64,000 bases of DNA from an uncultured Vampirovibrio sp. (GTDB lineage Bacteria > Cyanobacteriota > Vampirovibrionia > Gastranaerophilales > Gastranaerophilaceae): positions 186,001 to 250,000 of the forward strand of contig CAJUAL010000001.1 of assembly GCA_910584405.1 (NCBI GenBank), written 5' to 3'. Within the stretch, counting starts at the first letter, position 1. Each line of letters opens with the position of its first letter. Positions 7,707 to 16,158 of the stretch are shown piece by piece. The position numbers and the translations under genes are program-made. The notes below the pieces were generated by a model that did no database searches, was not told the origin of the DNA, and saw only the letters and a program-made list of their open reading frames with translations.

Positions 7707-9224
7707 ATGGTTAATAAACTTAGAACAGCGTCAAATATCGGAATAAATGCATATGAAGTTTTTGTGGAAACAGATGTTGTAAATTCGCTTCCGGGGGTTT
7801 CAATAGTAGGATTACCTGATGCTGCCGTAAACGAATCAAAAGACAGGGTTAAATCTGCTATCAAAAACTCGGGTTACACCTTCCCAGCCAAAAGAGTTAT
7901 CGTAAACCTTGCACCTGCTGATTTAAAAAAGACGGGAACAGGATTTGATTTACCTATCGCGCTTGGAATCCTTGTTGAGGAAGATGTTCTTGATGCTGAA
8001 AAGATGAAGGATTATGCCTTTATCGGCGAGTTGTCTTTAGATGGCGGGATTCGTGGAGTAAATGGAGTATTGCCGCTTGTTTTAGGACTAAAAGATGCGG
8101 GAGTTAAAAATGTTATTGTCCCGAAAAGTAATGCTAAAGAAGCGGCTTTAAACGGTGAAGTTAATGTTTTCGGGGCTGAAAGTTTGAATGAAGTTGTGGC
8201 ACATTTTACTGATAAAAAACTTGCACAGACTTTTGTGGATGCTCAGAAATACTTATCAGAAAAAATTGAACAGGATTATCTGTTTGATTTTAAAATGGTA
8301 AAAGGGCAGTTTAAAGCGAAAAAGGCGCTGGAATTTGCCGCCGCAGGCGGCCATAATCTTTTGATGTCAGGACCTCCCGGGTCGGGTAAAACTATGATGG
8401 CAAAGTGCTTACCCTCAATTTTACCCCCGCTTGAATTGTCAGAAGCACTTGAATTAACTAAGATTTACAGTGTGTGCGGGCTTTTATCTCCTGATGAACC
8501 GCTTGTTACAGTGCGTCCTTTTCGCTCGGTGCACCATACAGCATCAGCTAACGGAATTATCGGCGGAGGAAGTAATCCAAAACCCGGTGAAATTACGCTT
8601 GCTCATCGCGGAGTATTGTTTTTAGATGAAATGGTTGAGTTTCCGAGAAGTGTTTTGGAGGTTTTAAGACAGCCGATAGAAGACGGAGAAGTCGTTATTT
8701 CAAGGACAAAACATTCAATAAAATATCCTGCTGATTTTATGCTTTTAGGAGCAATGAATCCTTGTCCGTGCGGATATTACGGTGATAAAAAAGGTTGTTC
8801 TTGTACGGATTTTCAGCGTAATAGATATCTTTCAAAGCTTTCAGGTCCGCTTTTAGACAGGATTGATATAAGGGTGGATGTTCCTCGACTTGATGCTGAA
8901 GATTTAATGAAAATGACTGCTGACGGTGAGGGTTCCGCTGCAATAAGGGCACGCGTTGTTAAAGCCAGAAAGATTCAGGCAAAACGATATGAAAATGAGG
9001 GAATTTTAACAAATTCCGAACTAAATTCAAAACAAGTTCGAAAATATTGTGTTCTTGACGAAGATTCTAAGAAACTTTTAAAATCTGCTTCAATACAATA
9101 CGGCTTGTCAGGGCGTAAGTATGACAGGATTTTGAAATTGGCGCGTACGGCAGCGGACTTGGAAGGCAGTGAGGAGATTAAAGCTTTGCATATGATGCAG
9201 GCGCTTCAGTATAAGCTGAGTTAA
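7707..9224 (+). CDS. comM: ComM/YifB-family Mg-chelatase-like AAA+ ATPase
   Basis: A 505-residue protein with the ComM order: an N-terminal Lon-protease-like fold (FVETDVVNSLPGVSIVGLPD), the central AAA+ domain with Walker A GPPGSGKTMMAK and Walker B GVLFLDEMVEF, a zinc-type CPCGYYGDKKGCSC loop, and the C-terminal Mg-chelatase domain. ComM is a branch-migration helicase that helps integrate DNA taken up by natural transformation; comF and pilins also occur in this window. An extended -10 box TGCTATACT ends 7 nt before the ATG, suggesting a leaderless mRNA. Its 3' end overlaps the convergent LuxR-domain gene by 47 bp. Confidence 0.95.
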   Translation: MVNKLRTASNIGINAYEVFVETDVVNSLPGVSIVGLPDAAVNESKDRVKSAIKNSGYTFPAKRVIVNLAPADLKKTGTGFDLPIALGILVEEDVLDAEKMKDYAFIGELSLDGGIRGVNGVLPLVLGLKDAGVKNVIVPKSNAKEAALNGEVNVFGAESLNEVVAHFTDKKLAQTFVDAQKYLSEKIEQDYLFDFKMVKGQFKAKKALEFAAAGGHNLLMSGPPGSGKTMMAKCLPSILPPLELSEALELTKIYSVCGLLSPDEPLVTVRPFRSVHHTASANGIIGGGSNPKPGEITLAHRGVLFLDEMVEFPRSVLEVLRQPIEDGEVVISRTKHSIKYPADFMLLGAMNPCPCGYYGDKKGCSCTDFQRNRYLSKLSGPLLDRIDIRVDVPRLDAEDLMKMTADGEGSAAIRARVVKARKIQAKRYENEGILTNSELNSKQVRKYCVLDEDSKKLLKSASIQYGLSGRKYDRILKLARTAADLEGSEEIKALHMMQALQYKLS

Positions 9225-9642
9225 ACAGATTATAGCCTGCTTCTGCCATATAGTACGTAAGTTTTGTCCGATTGTGCGTGTCTGTTTTGTCTAATAATGA
9301 GTTGACGTATGCTTTTGCGGTAGTTTTGCTGATGCCGAGTATTTTGCTGATTTCGTTATTGTTAAACCCGAGGACGACAAACTTTAATACCTCAAATTCA
9401 CGTCGAGTTATGTAAAAGTCAAATTCAAATTGGTTTTGAGGGTTGTAATAACAAAGGAAAACGGCGTGAGTACGGTTTTTGGCACCCAGTTTGCTGATAA
9501 TGCAGGAAACAGAGGCTCTGATAGTATAATAGCTGTAATGGAGCTGTTTAGCGATTTGTCTGTTGGATAATCCGAGCCTAACAAGCTCGAGCACTTTAAG
9601 CTCCGTGTTTGTAAGATTGTTCATGTATATGTTTTTTGTCAT
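9178..9642 (-). CDS. Protein with two tandem LuxR/GerE HTH domains
   Basis: A 154-residue protein with two complete LuxR-type DNA-binding domains in a row: about residues 9-65 (LTNTELKVLELVRLGLSNRQ) and 77-135 (ITRREFEVLKFVVLGFNNNE). There is no receiver or ligand-binding domain. LuxR domains normally bind DNA as dimers, so a covalent tandem could read a whole operator as a monomer (inference). The second domain resembles the single-domain protein at 62169. The C-terminal 20 residues overlap the end of comM on the other strand. Confidence 0.85.
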   Translation of the reverse strand: MTKNIYMNNLTNTELKVLELVRLGLSNRQIAKQLHYSYYTIRASVSCIISKLGAKNRTHAVFLCYYNPQNQFEFDFYITRREFEVLKFVVLGFNNNEISKILGISKTTAKAYVNSLLDKTDTHNRTKLTYYMAEAGYNLFNSAYTEAPASYAKL

Positions 9643-9762
9643 AATCCTCTCTCTTATTTAAAATATATATTTTTGGTTTTAAATAATTAAAATTGTATGA
9701 AAAATACAATAACTGTAGTTAAAACCAATAGAATAATTCAAAAAATAAACTATCATATAAGT

Positions 9763-10101
9763 ATGGTTGATAGTAAAGACATAAAGTTGAATTTTGGAAA
9801 GGTTGTTAAAGAATTACGTCTTAAAAAAGATATAACTCAAGAACAATTAGCAGAATATTTGGAATTACAACCATATACAATTACGAGTATTGAAACAGGA
9901 AGGTCATTTATTTCCAGTGATGTTTTAGCTAAATTATGTAATTTTTTTGAAGTTGATGCCAAAATATTTTTTACGAAAAAAGCATATATGACAACACCAA
10001 AAGGTTATGATTTTATTAAAGAAATAAAGTACCTGTTACCAACTTTTAGCGAAGAAAAATTGGAAGAAATATATAATATTCTGCTTGTTATGCAGAAATA
10101 A
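9763..10101 (+). CDS. XRE-family HTH regulator with C-terminal extension
   Basis: A 112-residue protein. Residues about 10-65 form a classic HTH_3 domain (VVKELRLKKDITQEQLAEYL, then ITSIETGRSFISSDVLAKLC). The last 45 residues (FIKEIKYLLPTFSEEKLEEI) are helical and may mediate dimerisation. The ATG at 9763 is preceded at exactly 6 nt by TATCAT, as in the other leaderless XRE genes here; an ATG at 9697 in the same frame is an alternative with no better signals. No pilin gene lies beside it, and its target is unknown. Confidence 0.8.
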   Translation: MVDSKDIKLNFGKVVKELRLKKDITQEQLAEYLELQPYTITSIETGRSFISSDVLAKLCNFFEVDAKIFFTKKAYMTTPKGYDFIKEIKYLLPTFSEEKLEEIYNILLVMQK

Positions 10102-10235
10102 TTAACTTGTGTTGTTTTTTAGGTTCATGCCTTTTGCCTTGTTACGAAATATTTGTACAATCCTTGTGTATTAAGAAAATTGTACTTTGCATGAGGATAA
10201 AAGTCAACTTGAATGAGGAAACATATACTTAAAAT

Positions 10236-10441
10236 ATGTATGTAGTTAACTTATATAATATTCGTTGGAAAAACGTTATACACAAGAAGAGATCCGTAAA
10301 GGTACGGGGCTTAGTAAAAATGCCGTTACTCAGCTTTTCAGCGGAAAGTACTATAACTACAAATTAAGCACGTTAGAATCTATTGCAAAATTTTTTAATT
10401 GCAGCATTCATGACATCCTCATTCAAGTTGAGGATGAATAA
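10236..10441 (+). pseudogene. Frameshifted small XRE regulator
   Basis: The ATG at 10236 (TATACT box 6 nt upstream) opens MYVVNLYNIRWK. The rest of the HTH (RYTQEEIRKGTGLSKNAVTQ, then LSTLESIAKFFNCSIHDILI) continues in the -1 frame from 10271 to the stop at 10441. Joined, the two pieces align end to end with the intact regulators at 375 and 43680. The shift falls in GAAAAAC (10268-10274), so a single lost or extra A explains it. Possibilities are a decayed gene, a sequencing error in an A run, or, less likely, -1 frameshifting. No pilin gene is adjacent. Confidence 0.65.
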
Positions 10442-10515
10442 GGGTTTTACTTTTCGATTCTCCGTCTTGTCTTTTCTAAAATAGATTTAATTTAATTACT
10501 CTAAGAATTTTAGCA

Positions 10516-12864
10516 TTAATGCATACCGCGTTCAGAAAAAATATCAAAGCGGAAATTGTTTTTGCTTGAGAAAAGGCGGTCGTCGTGTCCGCTTATTTTC
10601 AGTTCCATTTTATATTCTTGAGATTCATTATTTCTTCCTGTTTGTTTTACTCCGGAGGAACCTCGCGCTCCTGCAAGTTTTGACAATGCATTTTCGAAGG
10701 CTTCCAGATATTCAAGACAGTTAGGGTATTTGTATTTTTCGATTATTGCTTGTTTTGCGCTTGCGCACATTGCACTTGTTACGCTTTCTGTTTCGTTTAA
10801 TTTCAGTTCTGCTGTTGTATCAACATTTGAATATTCGTTTTCTACGATGTGTTTTAGTATAAGTTTTTCGGAAAGACTTCTAGTATCAAACATTTCGATT
10901 AATTTAGAAACAGAGTTTTTAATAGTAGAATCCGCTATATTGTAATCATTTAATTTACATAATGCGATTACAGATTCTTCAGTATTGGGGTTTCGGGTTA
11001 TTATTCTTTCGAGTAAATCAGGGTTTTGAACAAATTCCAGACTTTGCGGGTAAGAATTTATAATTTCGGAATTTGTAATATATTGTCCTGCTTTGTGTTT
11101 GTCGATTTCACCTTCTGGAGTTGTGCCGTATGCGAGTGCTTTTATGAATATCGGGTTTTGAGGATCATTTGTTTCATAGTATTTGAAGATATCCCAGCTT
11201 GTTATAATTGATTCAACTTTTGGTTTATTGATTTCTGAATTTTCGTTGGTATTTTGAGCAATTGTGTTTATTAAATAATTTGCGTCTTCGGTTTCATTTG
11301 AGCTAAGGCTTTCGGGACGGTATTTTGAACATATTGCTGCAATACCGTTCATATCATTTAAGTATAGGGTATCGATTATTGTATCAAATTCTGATTTTAA
11401 GTTGTTCAGCTCTTTTAATTTTTGTTGTTCAAGCTTAAGCCGTTCCATTTCCTTTTGTTTTTCAACGTTATTTAAGCGTTCTGTTTCAATAGGTTTAATT
11501 TTCTCTTTTTCTATTGTTTCAAGAGTTTCTTCTACTGTTTTATTCCCGTCAGAAACTTCATCAAGTTCTTTGAGCAGTTTGATAAGATTTATGCGGTCTT
11601 GAGGTGCGCATTCGCTAAAATTTAGCAAATGATTTAATAACTCTTCGTTATCTGCAAGTTCTGTTGTTGCAAAGTAGTTTAGGCGTTGGTGAAGTTTATC
11701 GTGGTCAAAATGTTCATATGCGCGTTGTCCTTGGCGTATTTTTTCTGCTAATTTGACCAGCGCAAGCGGTTTTTCATGTACTTTTTCAAACTTATATTCG
11801 GTATTACTCAAACTTTTTATCGGAATTTTTGTGTTTTTGTAAGTGTAAGTTATGTCGTTAATTTTCTTTGAATCAAGGTATTGTTGTTTCAGGGTTGATA
11901 AAACAACATCGTCAAAGTTGAGTGCAAGCAGTTTGATATCGGTTTCTGTAATTTGTGGAGTGGCATTTTTTCTTTTTTCATGCAAATTTGAAAACCCGTT
12001 AAGTACTGCATTTTTGTATCTTTCTACAATTGCAAGATGAATAGCTCCGGATGTTTTTACGTATAAAAAGTCTGGGTCAATATTAAATTTCTTTGCTGTT
12101 TCGTCAAGAATTTGTGAAACTTTTTTGTCTAAAAATTGAAATCCGTCGTTAGGAGATTTGTCACATTCATCAGAAAAATCTTCATAAAAATCTCTTGTCA
12201 AAGTATCTACAACTTTTTTAGCGATAACTTCTTGCGGAGTTTGCGGAGTTTTTATTTTAGGGTATTTTTTGTGAAGTTCTTTGATTGTTTTTATGTTTTC
12301 AAGACCGCTGTAATAATCGTGATAAACCTTGTCCAGTCTGAAATTGTCTTCTTGTATTGCATTTTTAAACCTGTTTATCAGTTTGTAGTCGATTTTTTCG
12401 TTACCGGGTTTTGGTGCAGGTGCTTTAGGCGGTTTGCTGTTTTCTATTTGTTTAAATTCTTTTTTTATTGCAAACAATTCATTCAGATGTTGCTGAGTAG
12501 GTACTGTGGTTTCAGTGGTAAGTTTTTCTAATCGTTCATTTAATTTGTTTAAACGAATACTTTTGGAGCGAAGATGATTTAATGATCTGCGTAATTCCAT
12601 GAAAAACAGTTCTTCTCTGCTGTAGCTGCTTATTTCTTCGCTTTGTAAGATTTCGTTAATTTGTCTTAAAAGTTTTGCTTTTTCTTGTTCTACATCAATA
12701 AGTTTTTTAGGCTGTTGGATGTTATTTATTGCGCAAAACGGAATTTTTGAGTAATCAACATTGTCATAAGTCTGGTGTATGGTATTTGTTTCAGCTTTTT
12801 GGGTCGTTAGTGTATTATTATATTTTATTATTTGAGGTAATGTATTTATATATTGAATCTTCAT
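10516..12864 (-). CDS. Large uncharacterised coiled-coil protein
   Basis: A 782-residue protein that I do not recognise. It has no signal peptide or membrane helix. Charged helical regions occur at about residues 55-140 and 440-490 (EKEKIKPIETERLNNVEKQK), with a short Pro-rich hinge (PPKAPAPKPG) near residue 145. The C-terminal 60 residues are polar and Gly/Ser-containing. The composition suggests a cytoplasmic scaffold or a secreted effector-like protein, but nothing in the sequence decides. It is on the same strand as the porin gene at 12908, 43 bp downstream of it in the opposite reading sense of the map (porin transcribed first). Confidence 0.75.
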   Translation of the reverse strand: MKIQYINTLPQIIKYNNTLTTQKAETNTIHQTYDNVDYSKIPFCAINNIQQPKKLIDVEQEKAKLLRQINEILQSEEISSYSREELFFMELRRSLNHLRSKSIRLNKLNERLEKLTTETTVPTQQHLNELFAIKKEFKQIENSKPPKAPAPKPGNEKIDYKLINRFKNAIQEDNFRLDKVYHDYYSGLENIKTIKELHKKYPKIKTPQTPQEVIAKKVVDTLTRDFYEDFSDECDKSPNDGFQFLDKKVSQILDETAKKFNIDPDFLYVKTSGAIHLAIVERYKNAVLNGFSNLHEKRKNATPQITETDIKLLALNFDDVVLSTLKQQYLDSKKINDITYTYKNTKIPIKSLSNTEYKFEKVHEKPLALVKLAEKIRQGQRAYEHFDHDKLHQRLNYFATTELADNEELLNHLLNFSECAPQDRINLIKLLKELDEVSDGNKTVEETLETIEKEKIKPIETERLNNVEKQKEMERLKLEQQKLKELNNLKSEFDTIIDTLYLNDMNGIAAICSKYRPESLSSNETEDANYLINTIAQNTNENSEINKPKVESIITSWDIFKYYETNDPQNPIFIKALAYGTTPEGEIDKHKAGQYITNSEIINSYPQSLEFVQNPDLLERIITRNPNTEESVIALCKLNDYNIADSTIKNSVSKLIEMFDTRSLSEKLILKHIVENEYSNVDTTAELKLNETESVTSAMCASAKQAIIEKYKYPNCLEYLEAFENALSKLAGARGSSGVKQTGRNNESQEYKMELKISGHDDRLFSSKNNFRFDIFSERGMH

Positions 12865-12907
12865 AGGTATTTTTTATAAAACCTCTGATAAATTTTTTTG
12901 CTACTGC

Positions 12908-14155
12908 TTATATTGCAATTTGGAAACCTGCAAGGATTCTGTGGCTGTTTGGTTTCGCGTCGTTTTGGCAAAAGATGTAATTTAATATTAATTTCAGCGC
13001 TTGACCTTTTATATAGTAATTAATCCCTGCGGTATATTCACGGGTATTGTTGTTGCTGATTCTTTTGTCGTTGTCAAATTCATCGTATCTTGCAAGTAGT
13101 TCCAGTTTTTTAGTTATATGATAACCTATTGTGACATACCAGCCTTCGCGATGTTTTGATGATAAACCCGTAGCTCCGTTTGAGCCGTTAGATAATGCGT
13201 ATTCCATTCGAGTCCAGAATTTTTTATATTCATACCCGACGTAAGCTCCGCCTGTAAAATAATCGACGGAGTTTCTTGAACCTGTAACAATACCGCCGCC
13301 TGTTGTAAGTTTTCCGTATTTTTCGTTTGTTTTTGCAAGCGGTTTAAGGTTCATCCATGCATCAAACTCTGCACCGGGCATAAATTCCGTAAAAAATGTG
13401 TCAGAACTGTATGCACCTAAATCGTAATCGACAAGTGAATAATCACCTTTTACTCTTAAGCCGACTTTTCTTATATTTGCAAAGTTCCTTGAAATTTGCG
13501 AGCGATTAATAAACGGCAAGGTGTAAGGTGATTGAGCTCCTTCATAGCCTGTTCCTGTTCTTGAGTTACCAAAAAGTATTGTATGATGAGGGATTCTTGT
13601 TGATTCAATATACGCATCTTGTACAAATTGTTGTAAAAAAGGACGATTATGTTGATGTGAAGGGTCAAGCATTAATCGAAAATCTTCTTTTCCACCTTTG
13701 AATTTGCCGTCAAATAAGACATTTACCAGTGCGGGATTATATTTTGTATACCCGTTTTCTCCCTCTTGCATCATTGTATCAAAATTTCCCTGAACTACGC
13801 CCCATGTGTGAAGGCTTTCTAAAGGACCGTTTTCAAAATGTTTTGTTAAGGGTTCTGCAAATAGGGCTGAGGGTGAATTTGTATTTTCTATTTGCAGATT
13901 ATATATATTTTTTGCGGTTTGGGCAATTCCGTTAAATAATCTTGTTTGTTCTGTTGTTTGTGTTGATGTTTCAAAAACATCAGCCGGATTAATTTGTACA
14001 TTTTCAATTTGAGGTTTTTCTGAAATTTTATTATGATTGTCATTTATGGCAAGTTTGTGAAAATTATCATCAAATTGTAGATTAACTTCGTCCAGCGCAA
14101 AACTTTGCGTTGGGGTAATCAATATTAAAGCTAGTATAAATAAAATCTTTTTCAC
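12908..14155 (-). CDS. Outer-membrane porin, phosphate-selective porin O/P-like
   Basis: A 415-residue protein with a clear signal peptide (residues 1-20, ending QSFA) and a long C-terminal half of alternating amphipathic strands, such as FWTRMEYALSNGSNG and GWYVTIGYHITKKLELLARY. The GYHITKKLELLARYDEFD segment and the final YIKGQALKLILNYIF resemble the porin O/P family, which form trimeric anion or phosphate channels. The substrate cannot be told. The start is GTG with GGAAGA upstream. The family implies an outer membrane. Confidence 0.78.
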   Translation of the reverse strand: MKKILFILALILITPTQSFALDEVNLQFDDNFHKLAINDNHNKISEKPQIENVQINPADVFETSTQTTEQTRLFNGIAQTAKNIYNLQIENTNSPSALFAEPLTKHFENGPLESLHTWGVVQGNFDTMMQEGENGYTKYNPALVNVLFDGKFKGGKEDFRLMLDPSHQHNRPFLQQFVQDAYIESTRIPHHTILFGNSRTGTGYEGAQSPYTLPFINRSQISRNFANIRKVGLRVKGDYSLVDYDLGAYSSDTFFTEFMPGAEFDAWMNLKPLAKTNEKYGKLTTGGGIVTGSRNSVDYFTGGAYVGYEYKKFWTRMEYALSNGSNGATGLSSKHREGWYVTIGYHITKKLELLARYDEFDNDKRISNNNTREYTAGINYYIKGQALKLILNYIFCQNDAKPNSHRILAGFQIAI

Positions 14156-14299
14156 TGCTAATCTTCCACAACAATAATATATAACAAAAATAGATATCGG
14201 AGTAAAAATATTTACCCTTCACCACTTAACTTTTTAGTAAAAATGCGTTATTATATTAATAGACAGTTAAAAAATTTTTAAAAGAAATCGGAAAAAGCT

Positions 14300-15106
14300 A
14301 TGAAATCAGTTAAAGAAGTTGCAACAGAATCAAAAATTCAAGACAGATTAAAAAATTATCCTGCGTGTTTGGAGTTGGTAAAATATTTATTTGCTGATGA
14401 AGAATTGCAGGAAATGCAGGAATATTCAAACAATGTATCAATAAGACGTCTTGGTTATAACGATCATGGTCCTGTTCACATGCGGCAAGTTGTCGGAAAT
14501 GCTATTAAGATGCTTAATATTTTACATGAATTTGAGATAAAAACATCTTTAGAGCAAGAAGAAATCGGTACATTTGAAGACAGTATGTGTGCTGTTATTT
14601 TAGCAGGCATGATGCACGATTTGGGTATGGCAATCGGACGTCAGGGGCATGAAGAAATGTCGGCTCTTTTGGCTCAGCCGATTATTGATAGAGCATTAAT
14701 GTATGTATTTCCAAATGATTTACATAAACGTGTAATAATTAAATCAGTAGCAACAGAAGCAATTATCGGTCATATGTCTTCTCGAAAAATTCATTCGATA
14801 GAAGCTGGAATTTTACTTATTGCAGATGGCTGCGATATGACAAAAGGCAGAGCAAGGATTCCTATGCAAATAAATACTACCCCTAGGGTCGGTGATATTC
14901 ATAAATATTCTGCTAATGCGATTAATAGAATTTCTATTCATAAAGGCGAACGTAAGCCTATAAAAATTGATATAGAAATGTCAGGCGATGTTGGATTTTT
15001 CCAAATTGAAGAAGTCTTATTATCAAAAATTGATGTAAGTCCGGCAAAACAGTTTGTTGAATTGTTCGCAGGTGTTGCAGGTCAGGAAAGAAAGTGTTAT
15101 TTGTAG
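14300..15106 (+). CDS. HD-domain metal-dependent phosphohydrolase
   Basis: A 268-residue protein with an HD superfamily domain. The metal ligands are visible as NDHGPVHMRQV (first His), MMHDLGMAIGRQGHEE (the HD pair and next His) and IGHMS. Enzymes of this superfamily hydrolyse nucleotides or cyclic dinucleotides, and the substrate is not predictable here. The C-terminal 70 residues form a separate small alpha/beta region. A Lys/Glu-rich N-terminus precedes the domain. No partner gene is adjacent. Confidence 0.85.
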   Translation: MKSVKEVATESKIQDRLKNYPACLELVKYLFADEELQEMQEYSNNVSIRRLGYNDHGPVHMRQVVGNAIKMLNILHEFEIKTSLEQEEIGTFEDSMCAVILAGMMHDLGMAIGRQGHEEMSALLAQPIIDRALMYVFPNDLHKRVIIKSVATEAIIGHMSSRKIHSIEAGILLIADGCDMTKGRARIPMQINTTPRVGDIHKYSANAINRISIHKGERKPIKIDIEMSGDVGFFQIEEVLLSKIDVSPAKQFVELFAGVAGQERKCYL

Positions 15107-15153
15107 CCTATTGACAAAATCAAAAAAATAATAAATAATATTTACATAGGGGC

Positions 15154-15186
15154 AAGCCCTAAAGAAATACTACTTCCTTAGGACTT
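15154..15186. terminator. Hairpin after the 24-residue peptide gene
   Basis: A 13-bp stem (15154-15166 with 15174-15186) with a 7-nt loop lies 12 nt after the peptide gene's stop on the minus strand. Two pairs are G-U wobbles in the minus-strand RNA. A T-rich stretch begins about 20 nt further on, so it may end this transcript. Confidence 0.45.
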
Positions 15187-15198
15187 GAACTTCACACC

Positions 15199-15273
15199 CT
15201 ATAACAATGCTAAAATAAATTTAAGAACTGCTATAACTACCATTATGGCAGTTTTTATTTTTTGCTTTGTCAT
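15199..15273 (-). CDS. 24-residue hydrophobic peptide, type I toxin-like
   Basis: A very short reading frame on the minus strand encodes MTKQKIK followed by one hydrophobic helix (TAIMVVIAVLKFILALL). It is preceded by AAAGGGGGTGAT, almost a perfect anti-16S match, 4 nt before the ATG, and by its own consensus promoter and structured leader. A basic start plus a single membrane helix is the usual make-up of type I toxins and other small membrane peptides. On the plus strand a hairpin with a T run (about 15225-15262) lies inside the gene and could end an antisense RNA. The function is inferred only. Confidence 0.55.
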   Translation of the reverse strand: MTKQKIKTAIMVVIAVLKFILALL

Positions 15274-15340
15274 ATTATCACCCCCTTTCCGACCAATAAC
15301 TCCACAAGTTGCGTGTGTCGGAGGGAGCAGGTGCTGCCCT
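15274..15340 (-). promoter_or_regulatory. Structured 5' leader of the peptide gene
   Basis: The predicted leader can fold into two hairpins: GGGCAGCACCTGCTCCC, and a CTCCGACA/TGTGGAG stem. AATAAC and GTTATT can close them from outside. The leader ends in the strong ribosome binding site. It could control translation of the peptide. Confidence 0.4.
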
Positions 15341-15346
15341 GTTATT

Positions 15347-15375
15347 ATCCTAATTGAAATTTATGCTCAAGTCAA
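15347..15375 (-). promoter_or_regulatory. Promoter of the peptide gene, TTGACT-N17-TAGGAT
   Basis: On the minus strand TTGACT (15375-15370) and TAGGAT (15352-15347) are separated by exactly 17 bp. The start of transcription would fall near 15340, at the beginning of the structured leader. Confidence 0.6.
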
Positions 15376-15441
15376 AAACTTAATAATATTTCCGCATTAC
15401 TTAATATTCCCTTGTTGACGGATAAAAATTTATGATATTTA

Positions 15442-15471
15442 AATTAGACTCCTTTTAAAAGGAGTCTAATT
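15442..15471. promoter_or_regulatory. 30-bp perfect palindrome covering the ribosome binding site
   Basis: Bases 15442-15471 read identically on both strands, centred on TTTTAAAA, and end directly before the ATG at 15472. The second arm contains the AAAAGGAG ribosome binding site. It could be an operator for a dimeric regulator or an mRNA hairpin hiding the ribosome binding site. Confidence 0.75.
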
Positions 15472-16137
15472 ATGTCTAAAAAGGTTTTAATCGTAACTAC
15501 AAATTATCGCGGAGAAGAAGGTTCGGGGTTTGAAGAAACCGGGGTTTATTTAGAAGAATTTGCGGTTCCGTACCTTGTATTTAAAGACACCGGATATGAT
15601 GTAACCGTTGCAAGTCCGAAAGGCGGTTTATCTCCTGTTGATGAAAAAAGTATGTCTTGTTCAAATCCTATGGAGTGGGATGAGTGTATAAAGATTTTGC
15701 GAGAAACTACAAGACTTTCCGAAGTTGATTATAAAGCTTACGATGCCTTATATATTCCGGGCGGTCACGGTCCTATGTTTGATTTGGCACAGGATTTATT
15801 GTTAAAAGAGGTTGTTGAATATTTTTATGAACACGGAAAAGTAATAAGCGCAGTATGCCATGGACCTGCGGGGTTAATTTTGGCAAAAGATAAAAAGGGC
15901 GATTCTATTTTAAAAGGTAAAAAGGTAACATCTTTTACTAATAAAGAAGAACATATCGGAAAGACTGACGAAATTGTGCCGTTTTTGCTTGAAACAAAAT
16001 TAAGAGAACTTGGAGCAAGGTTTGAAGACTCTGAGCCTTGGAGTGAACATGTTTGCGTTGATTCTAAAATCTTAACGGGGCAAAATCTTCAATCTGCACT
16101 TTTGCTTGCCGAAAAAGTTATTGCTGAACTTGATTAA
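15472..16137 (+). CDS. DJ-1/PfpI family protein (Hsp31-like)
   Basis: A 221-residue class I glutamine amidotransferase-like protein. The nucleophile elbow is AVCHGPAG, with the acid earlier in the chain (EETGVYLEEF), as in Hsp31-type glyoxalase/deglycase proteins. The GGHGPMFDL loop is also typical. Members detoxify methylglyoxal or protect proteins under stress. Its ribosome binding site sits inside a perfect 30-bp palindrome, so translation or transcription is probably regulated. Confidence 0.88.
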   Translation: MSKKVLIVTTNYRGEEGSGFEETGVYLEEFAVPYLVFKDTGYDVTVASPKGGLSPVDEKSMSCSNPMEWDECIKILRETTRLSEVDYKAYDALYIPGGHGPMFDLAQDLLLKEVVEYFYEHGKVISAVCHGPAGLILAKDKKGDSILKGKKVTSFTNKEEHIGKTDEIVPFLLETKLRELGARFEDSEPWSEHVCVDSKILTGQNLQSALLLAEKVIAELD

Positions 16138-16158
16138 TTTTTATTGTATAATCACGTT

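Noticed and set aside
10262..10280. Programmed -1 frameshifting at GAAAAAC in the split XRE gene
   Set aside because: The heptamer is not the canonical A AAA AAC, no downstream stem or pseudoknot is obvious, and a single base error or decay is simpler.
12136..12531. Plus-strand reading frame of 131 codons opposite the 782-residue protein
   Set aside because: The Phe/Val-rich product is typical of antisense translation of A+T-rich DNA.
15290..15350. Similarity of CGGAGGGAGCAG on the plus strand to the SRP RNA core CGGAAGGAAGCAG
   Set aside because: The flanking helices of SRP RNA cannot be drawn and the minus strand gives a better account (promoter, leader and ribosome binding site of the small peptide gene).
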